Positions 18,212 to 27,306 of a DNA stretch of 64,000 bases are shown piece by piece. The stretch's first letter is position 1. Each line of letters begins with the position of its first letter. The notes beneath the pieces were generated by a model that did not search any database, was not told the DNA's origin, and saw nothing but the letters and a program-made list of their open reading frames with translations. Source of the DNA: CAVRIA01 sp963721115. GTDB lineage: Bacteria > Desulfobacterota > Binatia > HRBIN30 > CADEER01. The DNA lies in assembly GCA_963721115.1 (NCBI GenBank), contig CAVRIA010000004.1:248001-312000 (forward strand). The letters are read 5' to 3'. A program made the translations under genes and the position numbers.

Positions 18212-19508
18212 CTAACCCCTGTCTTTTTCCGCTCCCGATCGGTAGGTGTCGAAGCGCTCGCAGGTGGGGCAGTAGCCGGTCCAGGCGTCGCTGCGTCGGC
18301 CGCAGGACGTGCAGCGGTAGGTGCCGGCGTCGATGCGGCTCGCGTCGGTGGCGCGCGACAGGGCCTTGAAGGCTTCCTGCAGCTGGCCGCGCTGGTGGTA
18401 GAGCTGCGCCCAGCAGTGCTGCACGGCCGGCGCGTCCTGACGTCCGATCGCCTCGAGCTCGCTGGCGGCCTTGTCGAGGTCGTCCTCGGCGATCTCGACC
18501 CGCGCCGTCAGCAGCCGCACGCCGTCCTCGTCGAGCTGCTGGCGGTACTTCTGCATCAGCGTGACCACGCGCTGGCGCTCCCGGTCGCCCTGTCGGAGGG
18601 AGAGGAGACGCTCGATGAAGACCAGCCGCGGCGTGCTCTTGAAGGTCTTCTCCCACAGCTTGGCCGCCTCCTCGGGGCGGTCGGATGCCGACCAGGGCGT
18701 CGCCGTAGCTGACGGCGGCGGGAACGAAGGTGCGATTGCTCTGCAGCAGGGCGGCGAGCTTCTGCGCGCGCTCCTTCGGGTCGTCGACCGACAGGGCCGC
18801 CTGGTAGCGCAGCTGCAGCAGTCGCTCCTGCTCCGCCGCCAGATCGCCGTCCGACAGGGTCTGGATGTACGACTCCTGTACGTCCGCGGCTTCCTTCCAC
18901 TGGCCGGTCTCGCGGTACAGTCGGCGCAGGCTGACCAGCGCGCGGGGGGCGCGCGGGTGCTGGACGCGAACCGTCTCCAGCATGCGGATGGCTTCGTTCG
19001 GCTCGCCGCCGCGGCGCAGTGCCTCGCCGAGCGCATAGCGAAGGTCGGGGTCGTTGGCGTCGTGCGCGACCGCGGTCTCGAGGATCTCGCGGGCAGCGGC
19101 GTGCTCGCCGGTGTCCATGTAGGACGACGCCAGCGCCAGGGCCGCCGCGCCGTTGTGCGGCTGCCGGCGCCACGCTTTCCTCAATAGGTTGCGGCCTCGT
19201 TCCAGGTCGCCGTCCCAGGCCAGGGCGGCGCCGCTCTCCTGCCACTCGCCGATGCGAACGGCCTGCTTCACGCGCCGTCGCTCTCCCCAGCTCGCCACCC
19301 GGCGTCCGAGCTGTTGCAGGCCGGTGAGCACCAGCGCCGAAACGATCCCGCCGACGAACGTGAAGATCAGCAGCCAGCCGAGGGGAACACGGACCGACTG
19401 CGAAGGGAGAAAGCGAAAGTCGACCGAGCCCGGATTCAGCCAAGCCAGCAGGCCGAACACGACGAGGACCGCCAGCGCGGCCACGACCAGGAGAATGCGC
19501 TTCAACAC
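18212..19508 (-). CDS. LapA-LapB-like fusion: two-helix membrane domain plus TPR and rubredoxin-type Zn finger (frameshifted)
   Basis: Residues 1-75 are a LapA-like unit with two membrane helices (LLVVAALAVLVVFGLLAWL and LLIFTFVGGIVSALVLTG). The following TPR repeats (LRKAWRRQPHNGAAALALASSY, LRYALGEALRRGGEPNEAIRML) and the C-terminal CTSCGRRSDAWTGYCPTC match LapB/YciM, the inner-membrane adaptor that controls LpxC turnover in lipopolysaccharide synthesis. A one-base shift near 18690 splits the TPR region. E. coli uses separate lapA and lapB genes; here they are one polypeptide of about 432 residues. Last gene of the proA-nadD-rsfS set. Confidence 0.8.
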
Positions 19509-19520
19509 GGTAGGGGTTGG

Positions 19521-19910
19521 TTATCGCGCCGCACCGGCCAAACGCAAGTCCCGCGCCTGGCTTCGGTAGGGCTCCGGAAGGGTGACGACTGGCGCTCGTG
19601 TCCAGAGCCGCTCCAGATCGTAGAAGGACCGGACCGATTCCTGGAAGACGTGGACGACGACGTCGCCGTAGTCGACCAACGCCCACTGCCCGGCGGCGTA
19701 GCCTTCGATCGAGCGCGGACGGATGCCGAGCTTGGCCAGGTTTTCCTGAATGCTCTGCGCGATTGCCTGCACCTGCGTGTCCGACCGGCCGGTGCAGATC
19801 AGGAAGTAGTCGCCGAGCGACGACAGGTCGCTCACGTCGATCAGCAGGAGATCGTACGCCTTCTTCTCGAGGGCGTAGCGGACGCAGAGCAGAGCCGTCT
19901 CGCGGGACAC
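19521..19910 (-). CDS. rsfS: Ribosomal silencing factor RsfS
   Basis: Binds ribosomal protein L14 to block subunit joining in starvation. The core YALEKKAYDLLLIDVSDLSSLGDYFLICTG, then WALVDYGDVVVHVF and FYDLERLW, is diagnostic. GTG 19910 gives 129 residues (typical 105-140); TTG 19922, overlapping the nadD stop as TTGA, is an alternative. The nadD-rsfS order is conserved in many bacteria. Confidence 0.9.
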   Translation of the reverse strand: MSRETALLCVRYALEKKAYDLLLIDVSDLSSLGDYFLICTGRSDTQVQAIAQSIQENLAKLGIRPRSIEGYAAGQWALVDYGDVVVHVFQESVRSFYDLERLWTRAPVVTLPEPYRSQARDLRLAGAAR

Positions 19911-19918
19911 GTGCGCGC

Positions 19919-20623
19919 TCAAGGTGCCTGACGTCCCCGTCGATAGAGCCGCTTGCGGCTCAGGTATCGCTCGACTCCGGCGGGAACGAGGTAGCGAACG
20001 GATTCCCCGCGCCGCACGCGGGTCCTGATCTCCGTCGCCGAGATGTCGAGCGCCGTCACGTCCAAGAACAGAATCCGATTTCCCGTTTTGTGGAGCAACG
20101 TCTTCCGGTCGGGACCATAGCAAAAGTCCCTGCGCGCGGCAACGGGAAGTACCGCTCGCGGCCGTCCGAGGCGGCAGTCGGGGCGCGATAGCACCGCGAC
20201 GTCGGCGAGGGGGAAGAGGCTTCGGTACTCCTTCCAGGTGCCGATCTCGCGAAAGGCATCGAGGCCGACGAGGAAGACCAGGCGCGTCTGCGCCGGAAGG
20301 CGCTCCCGCAGCGCGCGCAACGTGTCGACCGAGTACGAATGTCCGGGGCGTTCGACCTCCATCGAGCAGACGCGGAAGGCTGGATTGCCGGCGATGGCGA
20401 TCTCGACCATCGCCAGGCGGTCGGCCGCGGGGGACACCGAACGCTTCGTCTTGTGTGGCGGGCTGGCGGAGGGGATGAAGAGGACCTCGTCGAGATCCAG
20501 CGCCTGGCGCGCTTCCTCGGCGCAGCGCAGGTGGGCGAGGTGGATGGGATCGAAGGTGCCGCCCAGGATTCCGATGCGCCGCGCCGTGCCCCGGCGCTTG
20601 GGCGCGGAAGAGGAGGCGCTCAC
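19919..20623 (-). CDS. nadD: Nicotinate-nucleotide adenylyltransferase
   Basis: Makes deamido-NAD from nicotinate mononucleotide and ATP. GGTFDPIHLAHL nucleotide-binding motif, SASPPHKTKR, FLVGLDAF and ISATEIRTRVRRG are the NadD signatures. GTG 20623 overlaps the proA stop (GTGA), so proA and nadD are coupled. 234 residues, full length. Confidence 0.93.
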   Translation of the reverse strand: MSASSSAPKRRGTARRIGILGGTFDPIHLAHLRCAEEARQALDLDEVLFIPSASPPHKTKRSVSPAADRLAMVEIAIAGNPAFRVCSMEVERPGHSYSVDTLRALRERLPAQTRLVFLVGLDAFREIGTWKEYRSLFPLADVAVLSRPDCRLGRPRAVLPVAARRDFCYGPDRKTLLHKTGNRILFLDVTALDISATEIRTRVRRGESVRYLVPAGVERYLSRKRLYRRGRQAP

Positions 20624-21879
20624 TCGCGGATCTGCCCGGAGCCCTGGATCACGTACTTGTACGTGGTGAGCTCGCGCAGACCCATGGGGCCGCGCGCGTG
20701 GAGCCGGTTGGTCGAGATGCCGACCTCGGCGCCGAAGCCGAATTCGTAGCCGTCGGTGAAGCGCGTCGATGCGTTGACGTACACGGCCGCCGAGTCGACC
20801 GAGGCGAGGAACATCTGTGCGTTCGCATAGCTGTCGGTGACGATGGCATCCGAATGGCCGGTGCCGTACGTGTCGATGAACTGCACGGCCTCCTCGAGGG
20901 AGTCGACGATTTTCACGGAGAGGATCAGGTCGAGGTACTCGGTGCGCCAGTCTTCCTCCGTCGCGCGGGCGATGCCGGGGAGGAGGGCGCGGCTCCGGTC
21001 GCAGCCGCGCAGCTCGACGCCCGCCTCCTGCAGCCGAGTGCCGGCTGAGGGCAGAAAGGCGGGGGCGATGCGCTGGTGGACGAGCAGGGTCTCCATCGCG
21101 TTGCAGACGCCGGGGCGCTGCACCTTGGCGTTGATGGCGATGCGCTCCGCCATTGCCGGGTCGGCCTCGGCGTCGACGTAGACGTGGCAGATGCCGGCGT
21201 AGTGCTGGATCACCGGAATGTTCGAGGCCTTCGTGATGGCGGCGATCAGGCTCGTGCCGCCGCGCGGAATGATGACGTCGATCAGGTCGCGCTGGCGCAG
21301 CAGCGCGTCGACGGCGCGGCGGTCGGTGGTGGGGACGAGCTGGACGGCCTTCTCCGGAAGGCCGGCGGCGGCGACCGACTCGGCGAGAAGACGCGCAATC
21401 GCGCTGTTGGTCGCGAACGCCTCGGAGCCGCCCTTGAGCACCACCGCGTTGCCCGACTTCAGGCACAAGCCGGCGGCGTCGGCGGTGACGTTCGGGCGCG
21501 ATTCGTAGATGACGCCGACGACGCCGAGCGGAATCCGCACCTGGCCGATCTCCAGCCCGTTCGGCCGCCGCCAGCGGGCGATCGTCTCGCCGACGGGGTC
21601 GGGCAGGGCGGCGATATCGTCGAGACCCTGCGCCACGGCGGCGATGCGGGGCTCGCTGAGCGTCAGACGGTCGATCATCGCCTTGCTGAGCCCGGCGCGC
21701 TCGGCGCCGGTGACGTCCTCCCGGTTGGCGTCGAGCAGGTCCACGGCTCGCTCGCGCAGGCGCGCCGCGGCGATCTGCAGGGCGCTGTTCTTGGCCGTGC
21801 TCGAAGCGGTGCTCAGGACGCGCGCCGCCCGGCGCGCCGCGCGGCACATGTCGACGACGGTCCCCTCGATGTCCGTCAT
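20620..21879 (-). CDS. proA: Gamma-glutamyl phosphate reductase
   Basis: Second step of proline synthesis: NADPH reduction of gamma-glutamyl phosphate to the semialdehyde. 419 residues from ATG 21879 with VIYESRPNVTADAA, VLKGGSEA, catalytic Cys in QRPGVCNAMETLLVH and ARGPMGLRELTTYKY. Intact. It heads proA-nadD-rsfS-lapAB. The proB gene that usually lies just upstream is instead at 62.9-64 kb. Confidence 0.95.
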   Translation of the reverse strand: MTDIEGTVVDMCRAARRAARVLSTASSTAKNSALQIAAARLRERAVDLLDANREDVTGAERAGLSKAMIDRLTLSEPRIAAVAQGLDDIAALPDPVGETIARWRRPNGLEIGQVRIPLGVVGVIYESRPNVTADAAGLCLKSGNAVVLKGGSEAFATNSAIARLLAESVAAAGLPEKAVQLVPTTDRRAVDALLRQRDLIDVIIPRGGTSLIAAITKASNIPVIQHYAGICHVYVDAEADPAMAERIAINAKVQRPGVCNAMETLLVHQRIAPAFLPSAGTRLQEAGVELRGCDRSRALLPGIARATEEDWRTEYLDLILSVKIVDSLEEAVQFIDTYGTGHSDAIVTDSYANAQMFLASVDSAAVYVNASTRFTDGYEFGFGAEVGISTNRLHARGPMGLRELTTYKYVIQGSGQIRE

Positions 21880-22001
21880 GCGCCGGACGATATACAATCG
21901 ATGCGCGAAGGCCAACCGGCCCCGGGCCGAGCGCCGCCTCCGGCCGCCAGACTCCGCTCGCCGAATCACTGAATGCTCGTCGGCACAAAATGCGACGACG
22001 T

Positions 22002-22200
22002 GGTTCTTCCTCTCCGGATGAGGCTGTCGATTTTCTCGACGGTCTGGCGGATCCCCCCTTTGGAAAAGGGGGGCTCAGGGGGGATTTCGAGATGGATTCG
22101 TTCGGACAAATCCCCCTCAATCCCCCTTCTCCAAAGGGGGAAGTCGGAGTCGCTTCTCTCGCCAGGAGAAAATCGACAGACTCATCCGGGAGAAGGAACC
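22002..22200 (+). repeat. MITE/REP-like palindromic element, copy 1
   Basis: Outer inverted ends of about 30 bp (GGATGAGGCTGTCGATTTTC and its counterpart ending near 22198) enclose a second inverted pair built on CCCCCTTTGGAAAAGGGGG. The reverse complement matches 29612-29803 at roughly 95 percent. Short frames reading NPP-x-PKG come from it and are not genes. It lies 120 bp upstream of proA and might affect its expression. Confidence 0.85.
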
Positions 22201-22339
22201 CGCTCGCGAGATACGTTGCCGCAATTGTGAACCGGAGTACCGAATCACCGAGTCACCGAGCCACTGCGCCACTGAAACGTTGACGGCCGGGGCGCGTCGT
22301 CGATAGAACCACGGTCACCCTCGAAGTCAGGAGCTCCTC

Positions 22340-23309
22340 ATGGTCATGATCGGAATTCGCTACGACTTGCGCGTCCCGCCGTTCGCGTCCACCACCCACG
22401 CGGAGCTCTATCGCGCCTGCCTGGAGCAGTGCGCCTGGGCGGACGAGCGGGGGGTCGACCTGGTGGTGCTGTCCGAGCACCACGGCGTCGCGGACGGCGT
22501 ACCTGCCGGCTCCCTTGACGTTGGCCGCGGCGATCGCCGGCTGCACGACCCGCATGCGACTCACCGTCGCCGCGCTGTTGGTTCCGCTGCACGATCCGGT
22601 CCGCCTCGCCGAGCAGCTCGCGGTCCTCGACCTCGTCAGCGGAAGCCGCGTGGGAGTGGTCGTCGGCCTCGGCTACCGCCAGGAAGAGTTCGACATGGCC
22701 GGCGTCGATCGCAAGCAGCGTGGCAAGTTGCTCGAAGAATGTGTCGACGTCATGCGCAAAGCATGGACGGGCGAGCCCTTCGAGTGGCGCGGCCGCAGCG
22801 TTCGAGTGACACCGAAGCCGGCATCGCCACCGATGATCCTCGTCGGCGGATCGACCGCGATCGCCGCGCGGCGGGCGGCGCGGCTGCGAGCCGGATTCTT
22901 TCCGGCCATCGGAGATCCGACGCTGGCCGAGATATACAACCAGGAATGCGCCAAGCTCGGATTCGACGGCGGCTTCGTCGCCTTGCCGAGCGGCCCGGGC
23001 TTCGTGCACGTCAGCGCCGACCCGGAGCGCGACTGGGAGCGCATCGCGCCGCACGCCCTCTACGACGCCCAGACCTACGCGTCGTGGCAGACCCCCGACC
23101 AGCGCTCGCAGGTGCACGTGCAGGGGCAGACGGCGGACGACGTGAAACGCAGCGGCGTCTACAGCGTGTTGACCCCGGATCAGTGCGTCGATCTGGCGAA
23201 GGAGACCGGCCGCCTGATCCTGCACCCGCTGATGGGCGGCATGTCTCCGCAGCTGGGCTGGGAGAGCCTCAGGCTGTTCGAGTCCGAAGTCCTGCCGCGC
23301 CTCCGCTGA
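22340..23309 (+). CDS. LLM-class flavin-dependent oxidoreductase (one frameshift)
   Basis: Luciferase-like monooxygenase fold, FMN- or F420-dependent. ATG 22340 (MVMIGIRYDLRVPPFA) follows CAGGAG. LSEHHGVADG is the usual active-site histidine region; after a one-base shift near 22495 the frame continues YLPAPLTLAAAIAG, VGVVVGLGYRQEEFD, PPMILVGGSTAIAARRAARLRAG. About 323 residues. Substrate unknown. Confidence 0.85.
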
Positions 23310-23324
23310 GCGAAGAGGCCGCAG

Positions 23325-24857
23325 TCAGCGACTGGCCTGCTGGTGTTGCAGGCGGTCGAGGCCGAACAGGCGATAGATCTTGGCGACGATGTCGCCCTGC
23401 GTCTGCGTCAGGTGCCGGGCGCGCGCGTCCGCGTCGAGCTCGTGCAACCGGGCATCGAGCTCGATGCGGCGCTGCGCCAGGAGGGTGGAGATCTCGTCCG
23501 CGATGGCCGGACGGGAGAGGAGGACGGTCCGAAACGACTCCTTGTCGAGCCGGTAGCACTCGACGTCGGAGCGGGCGACCACCGTCGCGTGGCGCGGCTC
23601 GCCGGTCAACAGTCCCCATTCGCCGAAGAAGCTGCCGGGAGACAGCTGCGCCACCTTGACGGAATCGCCTTGCGGGTTCTGCACGATGACGTCGGCGCGG
23701 CCTTTGACGAGGACGTACAGCCAGTGTGCGGTCGCCCCCTGGCGCGTGATGACGTCGCCGGCCGCGAAGGGCGCCGGCACCAGGCGCCGCGCCAGCTCGG
23801 ACTGCTCCTCCGGCTGCAGGCCCGCGAAGAGGTCGACGTGACGGATTGCCTCACCTTGCCGCGCGCCCGCCTCTTCCGCTTGCAGCTCGGCGCGTTCCTT
23901 CTCCTGCGACAGCAGCACCGTCTGCTCCGGCAAGGCCAGGGGAATGTCGGCGCGGGAGAGGGCGTAGTAGATGTGCGCGCGCACGGCCGAGTCCGTCGGG
24001 TCGTCGGCGGCGAGCTCGGTCAGCCAGTAGCGAACGGCGTAGCGACAGTAGCTCTCGACGAAATCCATCTGCACGCAGTTCGGCGGCGGAACGGATGCGA
24101 CGTTCGGGATCTGCGCCGCGCGCAGGGTGCTCTCGACCGCGGCGATGACCTTGGGAGGCGGATGGCGGTAGTCGACGTTGAACCACACCCAGCGGCGCCA
24201 CTCCACCGGCTGGCCTTCGCGGCGGCCGAGCACGATCACCTTGTTCTTCACCAGCAAGCTGTTGGGGATGATCACGGTCTCCCAGTTGCGGGTCTCGATA
24301 CCGGTGTAGCGCCAGCGCACCTGCACGACCCGGCCGACGACGTCGTCGAGCTTGATCCAGTCGCCGACGTGGAGCGACCGCTCGAGCTGGATGGCGAGCC
24401 CGCCCAGGATGTTGCCCAGGGTGTCCTGCAGCGAGAAGGCGATCACCGCCGTCACGACGGCGGAGGTGGCGACGACCGTGGTCGGGTCCCAACCGAGCAG
24501 CCGCAGCAGGATGAAGGCCCACACCAGGTAGGCGATGGCCATCGTGACGTCCTGCAGGATGCGCGGGGAGTCCATGCGGATCGCCGGCATCACGACCCGG
24601 AACACGGCGATGCCGATCAGGCTCAGGATGCCGACGCCGAGCAGGAAATCGCTCGAGGCGCGCAGGGCGACGGTACCGGAGCCGGGCGCGGCCGAAGCGG
24701 CGAGAGCGCGGAGGGCGAGGGACAGGAGGAAGAGAGCGGTCGCGATCAGGATGCCGCGCCGTTCGGTCGGCGCCAGGAGCCAGAGAAGCAGAGCCGCCGC
24801 CAGGAAGCCGATCGCCAGGAAGCCGGTGGCGGCGTGGATCGCGTCAGCGGTCAGCAC
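23325..24857 (-). CDS. MscS-type mechanosensitive channel with C-terminal cyclic-nucleotide-binding domain
   Basis: About 510 residues. Four hydrophobic helices, then the MscS core (AFSLQDTLGNILGGLAIQLERSLHVGDWIKL, TVIIPNSLLVKN), then a CNB domain at about 370-470 (FAAGDVITRQGATAHWLYVLVKGRADV, GSFFGEWGLLTGEPRHATVVA). Bacterial CNG-like channels have this order. GTG 24857 has GGAGAG five bases upstream; TTG 24878 is an alternative. Intact. A class III cyclase lies at 61.1-62.2 kb but is not linked. Confidence 0.9.
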   Translation of the reverse strand: MLTADAIHAATGFLAIGFLAAALLLWLLAPTERRGILIATALFLLSLALRALAASAAPGSGTVALRASSDFLLGVGILSLIGIAVFRVVMPAIRMDSPRILQDVTMAIAYLVWAFILLRLLGWDPTTVVATSAVVTAVIAFSLQDTLGNILGGLAIQLERSLHVGDWIKLDDVVGRVVQVRWRYTGIETRNWETVIIPNSLLVKNKVIVLGRREGQPVEWRRWVWFNVDYRHPPPKVIAAVESTLRAAQIPNVASVPPPNCVQMDFVESYCRYAVRYWLTELAADDPTDSAVRAHIYYALSRADIPLALPEQTVLLSQEKERAELQAEEAGARQGEAIRHVDLFAGLQPEEQSELARRLVPAPFAAGDVITRQGATAHWLYVLVKGRADVIVQNPQGDSVKVAQLSPGSFFGEWGLLTGEPRHATVVARSDVECYRLDKESFRTVLLSRPAIADEISTLLAQRRIELDARLHELDADARARHLTQTQGDIVAKIYRLFGLDRLQHQQASR

Positions 24858-25079
24858 AAGGCTCTCCGACTGCCGCAACGGCGATGGGCGTGCGCCCGAG
24901 AACGTTCATCAGAGACCCCCGGCCCTTGCCTCCAGGCGACGCGTAGTGGAACAAGTGGAGCTTGTAAAGCGGCTCCTCCGACGTCGCCGGCCGTCGCTTC
25001 ACCTTCGACCTCTCCATTGCCGAGGGTGACCCGCGGCGCGCCGACGGGCGAGAGCGCCGCAAAAGAAGGGGAGGGCGCA

Positions 25080-25877
25080 ATGAGCGGGCGACTCGAAGGC
25101 AAGGTGGCGATCGTCGTCGGAGCCGGATCGACTCCCGGGGAGACCATGGGCAATGGCCGCGCGACCGCCATCCTGTTCGCGCGAGAAGGCGCCTCGGTTC
25201 TGCTGGTCGACCGCGACGGCGACTCGGTGCGGGAGACGCAGCGGATGATCGACGCCGAGAACGGCGTGTCGTCCGTGTGCCTCGCCGACGTCACCCGCGC
25301 CGAGGAGTGCCAGCGCCTGGCGGAGCAATGTCTCGCCGCCTACGGCCGCATCGACGTGCTGCACAACAACGTCGGCATCGGCACGTTGGGGGGGCCGGTG
25401 GAGCTGAGCGAGGCGGAATGGGACCGCGTCGTCGACACGAACCTGAAGGCGATGTTTCTCACCTGCAAGTACGTCCTGCCCGACATGGAGCGGCGCAAGA
25501 GCGGCGCGATCATCAACATCTCGTCGATGGCGGCGGTGCGCTTCGCGCCCTATCCGATGCTGCCGTACAGCGCGTCGAAGGCCGGGGTCAACGCGCTGAC
25601 GCGCTCGATCGCCATGCAGTATGCGGCGCACGGCATCCGGGCGAACGCGATCATGCCGGGCCTGATCCACACCCCGATGGCGGTCGAAGGCGTCGCATCG
25701 GCGCTCGGCCTCGACAAGCAGAAGCTGATCGAGATGCGCAATGCCGCGGTGCCCATGCGGCGCATGGGCGAGGCGTGGGACGTCGCCCACGCGGCGCTCT
25801 TTCTCGCCTCGGACGAGGCGAAGTACATCACCGGCGTCGTCCTGCCCGTCGACGGCGGCCTGTCGTGCAAGGGGTAG
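25080..25877 (+). CDS. Short-chain dehydrogenase/reductase
   Basis: NAD(P)-dependent oxidoreductase. 265 residues; GGGAGG five bases before ATG. The cofactor loop is an enlarged variant (VGAGSTPGETMGNGRATA) of TGxxxGIG; NNVG, the Ser in NISSM, and YSASK supply the catalytic set, and GGL near the end is typical. Substrate not predictable. Isolated between the divergent channel gene and a 1.2-kb gene-free stretch. Confidence 0.88.
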   Translation: MSGRLEGKVAIVVGAGSTPGETMGNGRATAILFAREGASVLLVDRDGDSVRETQRMIDAENGVSSVCLADVTRAEECQRLAEQCLAAYGRIDVLHNNVGIGTLGGPVELSEAEWDRVVDTNLKAMFLTCKYVLPDMERRKSGAIINISSMAAVRFAPYPMLPYSASKAGVNALTRSIAMQYAAHGIRANAIMPGLIHTPMAVEGVASALGLDKQKLIEMRNAAVPMRRMGEAWDVAHAALFLASDEAKYITGVVLPVDGGLSCKG

Positions 25878-25954
25878 GCTTGATTGGAAGAAAAGAAAAA
25901 GGGCTCTTCTTCTCTCGCTTCGCGAGAAAACGAATCGCTTGATTGCCGGGTGGG

Positions 25955-26099
25955 CGCGATCGAGGTATTTCGATCGCTCGTCTCGTTCCCAGCACACCGC
26001 TCTCTTCGAACGCGCCCGTGGACGCGGTTCGAGCGAGTCGCGCAAGAATGGTGGTGCTCGATCGGGTGGCTCAGTCGGACTCGGCTACCTGGTCGCGGG
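25955..26099 (-). repeat. Dispersed intergenic repeat, copy B
   Basis: Inverted relative to copy A at 632-778. The hairpin CGATCGA-GGTATT-TCGATCG is perfect here, while the GGTGGC/GCTACC stem has one G-T pair. The plus strand contains GGTGGCTCAGTCGGAC, which resembles a tRNA D-arm, but no cloverleaf follows. Confidence 0.75.
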
Positions 26100-26575
26100 G
26101 CGATCACTACACTCTATTTGCCCGCGCAGCGTTCAAGGGAAGTGGGAGCTCGAGGGCGACAACCGTAGGTTTCGCCCTCGAAGGGCGCGGGGACGATAGT
26201 CCCGCACCGACAATGGGGGTCCACCCGCGGGGTGGCCGGGGGGTCCATTGCGATTCTGGATTGTCCGTCGCAGACAAGGAGCCCTCCACCACCCCCTTGA
26301 TCACGAGGAGCCGGTCTGTTTCATGCGGGGCTTGCGCCCCTGCGGCCCCACCGGGGCGAGAACCGCTCAGACGCCGCGGTTCTCTCCCCGCACCCCTCTC
26401 TCCGGTGGCTCCGCTCCGAGGCGAATCCCCTTCCCCGTTCAGCACCGGACATCGCGGTCGGCGCACGTAACGGGACACACCCCACTACCTGAATCTACGC
26501 GCCACTGACGGGAACCGACTCCCTCCGCCTCGTGCACGGCTTCACCACCGCGCCACTCTCTGCCGATCTCGCTCT
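26100..26575. other. Gene-free stretch with small GC hairpins
   Basis: No frame here looks coding on either strand. Local inverted pairs are visible (GAGGGCGA...TCGCCCTC near 26151-26179; GGGAC/GTCCC near 26190; CCACCC/GGGTGG near 26222), consistent with structured intergenic DNA. Confidence 0.5.
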
Positions 26576-26707
26576 CATGCCTCTTCGAAAGGTCGAGGCC
26601 TTGGAGTTTTGATTCCCTTCCAGCCCCAACAGCCCAACACCTCAACAACCTAACAACCTGCCCTTGCACGCCTCTTCGAAAGGTCGAGGCCTTTGGAGTC
26701 TTGATTT
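26576..26707 (+). repeat. Direct repeat pair with CAAC tract between
   Basis: A unit beginning GCCTCTTCGAAAGGTCGAGG occurs at 26579 and again at 26670 (91 bp apart), each followed by TGGAGT(T/C)TTGATT. Each unit can form a short GCCTC/GAGGC hairpin. A CCCAACA-rich tract lies between. Confidence 0.6.
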
Positions 26708-26907
26708 CTTCTTCGGGTCTTTCTCCAAAGTGTGCGGGTGATTTGGTTGTGCCGGCAGGTGCAGGGCGGCCTCAGGTCAATTCGCGCATCGCGGTATCGC
26801 GCCGAACTTTCGCATCACTGAAACCCACGCTGGCCCTTGTCGCCCAGCCACCTGGAGACGGTCCGGCCTTCATCCCACCCACACGACTTCCCGAAGATCC
26901 AGAAAAA

Positions 26908-27068
26908 ATTCTCGCGCAAAGACGCCAAGACGCAAAGCAGAACAAGACTTTATGTGATTCGATCGCTGATCGTCCGATCGCATCGACAATGATCTTGGCC
27001 GGATCCTCACAGACCCTCGAAGTCCTCGTCCCACTTGGCGTGTTTGCGACTTGGCGCGAGACTCTTCG
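26908..27068. repeat. Imperfect inverted repeat, AAAGACGC type
   Basis: Left end CTCGCGCAAAGACGCCAAGA is mirrored by the reverse complement of the right end (CTCGCGCCAAGTCGCAAACA), flanking about 100 bp. This AAAGACGC-type repeat is a common intergenic palindrome in environmental genomes and produces false frames. Confidence 0.6.
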
Positions 27069-27079
27069 TCAGATCGAGG

Positions 27080-27304
27080 CTAGCTCTCGTAGAGCTTGAC
27101 GACCTTCACGCCGTCGGGCGACGCCTGCATGCAGAGGTCGCACAGAGTGCATTCGTCGACGTTGTCTTCGATGATGCCGACGGTGTTTGCGTCGCCGCCG
27201 GGTCCGAAGATGTTCACGGGGCAGACCTCGACGAGCTTCTTGGCGAGACCCGGGGTCTTGCGGACGACGTTCTGATCTACGTCAACGCGGATGAACATGG
27301 CCAT
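27080..27304 (-). CDS. Small ferredoxin
   Basis: 74 residues. C52, C55 and C58 (CTLCDLC) with C28 in EVCPVNIF can hold one [4Fe-4S] cluster; the order, with the single CP before the CxxCxxC, differs from classic 2[4Fe-4S] ferredoxins and resembles FixX-type proteins. ATG 27304 is two bases after the sucD-like stop, so it is co-transcribed with the CoA ligase. The link to an acyl-CoA ligase suggests electron transfer during acyl-CoA metabolism; inference only. Confidence 0.85.
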   Translation of the reverse strand: MAMFIRVDVDQNVVRKTPGLAKKLVEVCPVNIFGPGGDANTVGIIEDNVDECTLCDLCMQASPDGVKVVKLYES

Positions 27305-27306
27305 GG

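Noticed and set aside
22058..22150. Small proteins with NPP-x-PKGE-type sequences
   Set aside because: Products of the palindromic element in several frames; not genes.
26060..26090. tRNA-like D-arm GGTGGCTCAGTCGG in repeat copy B
   Set aside because: No acceptor, anticodon or T arm can be built around it, and copy A lacks the match quality; treated as part of a repeat.
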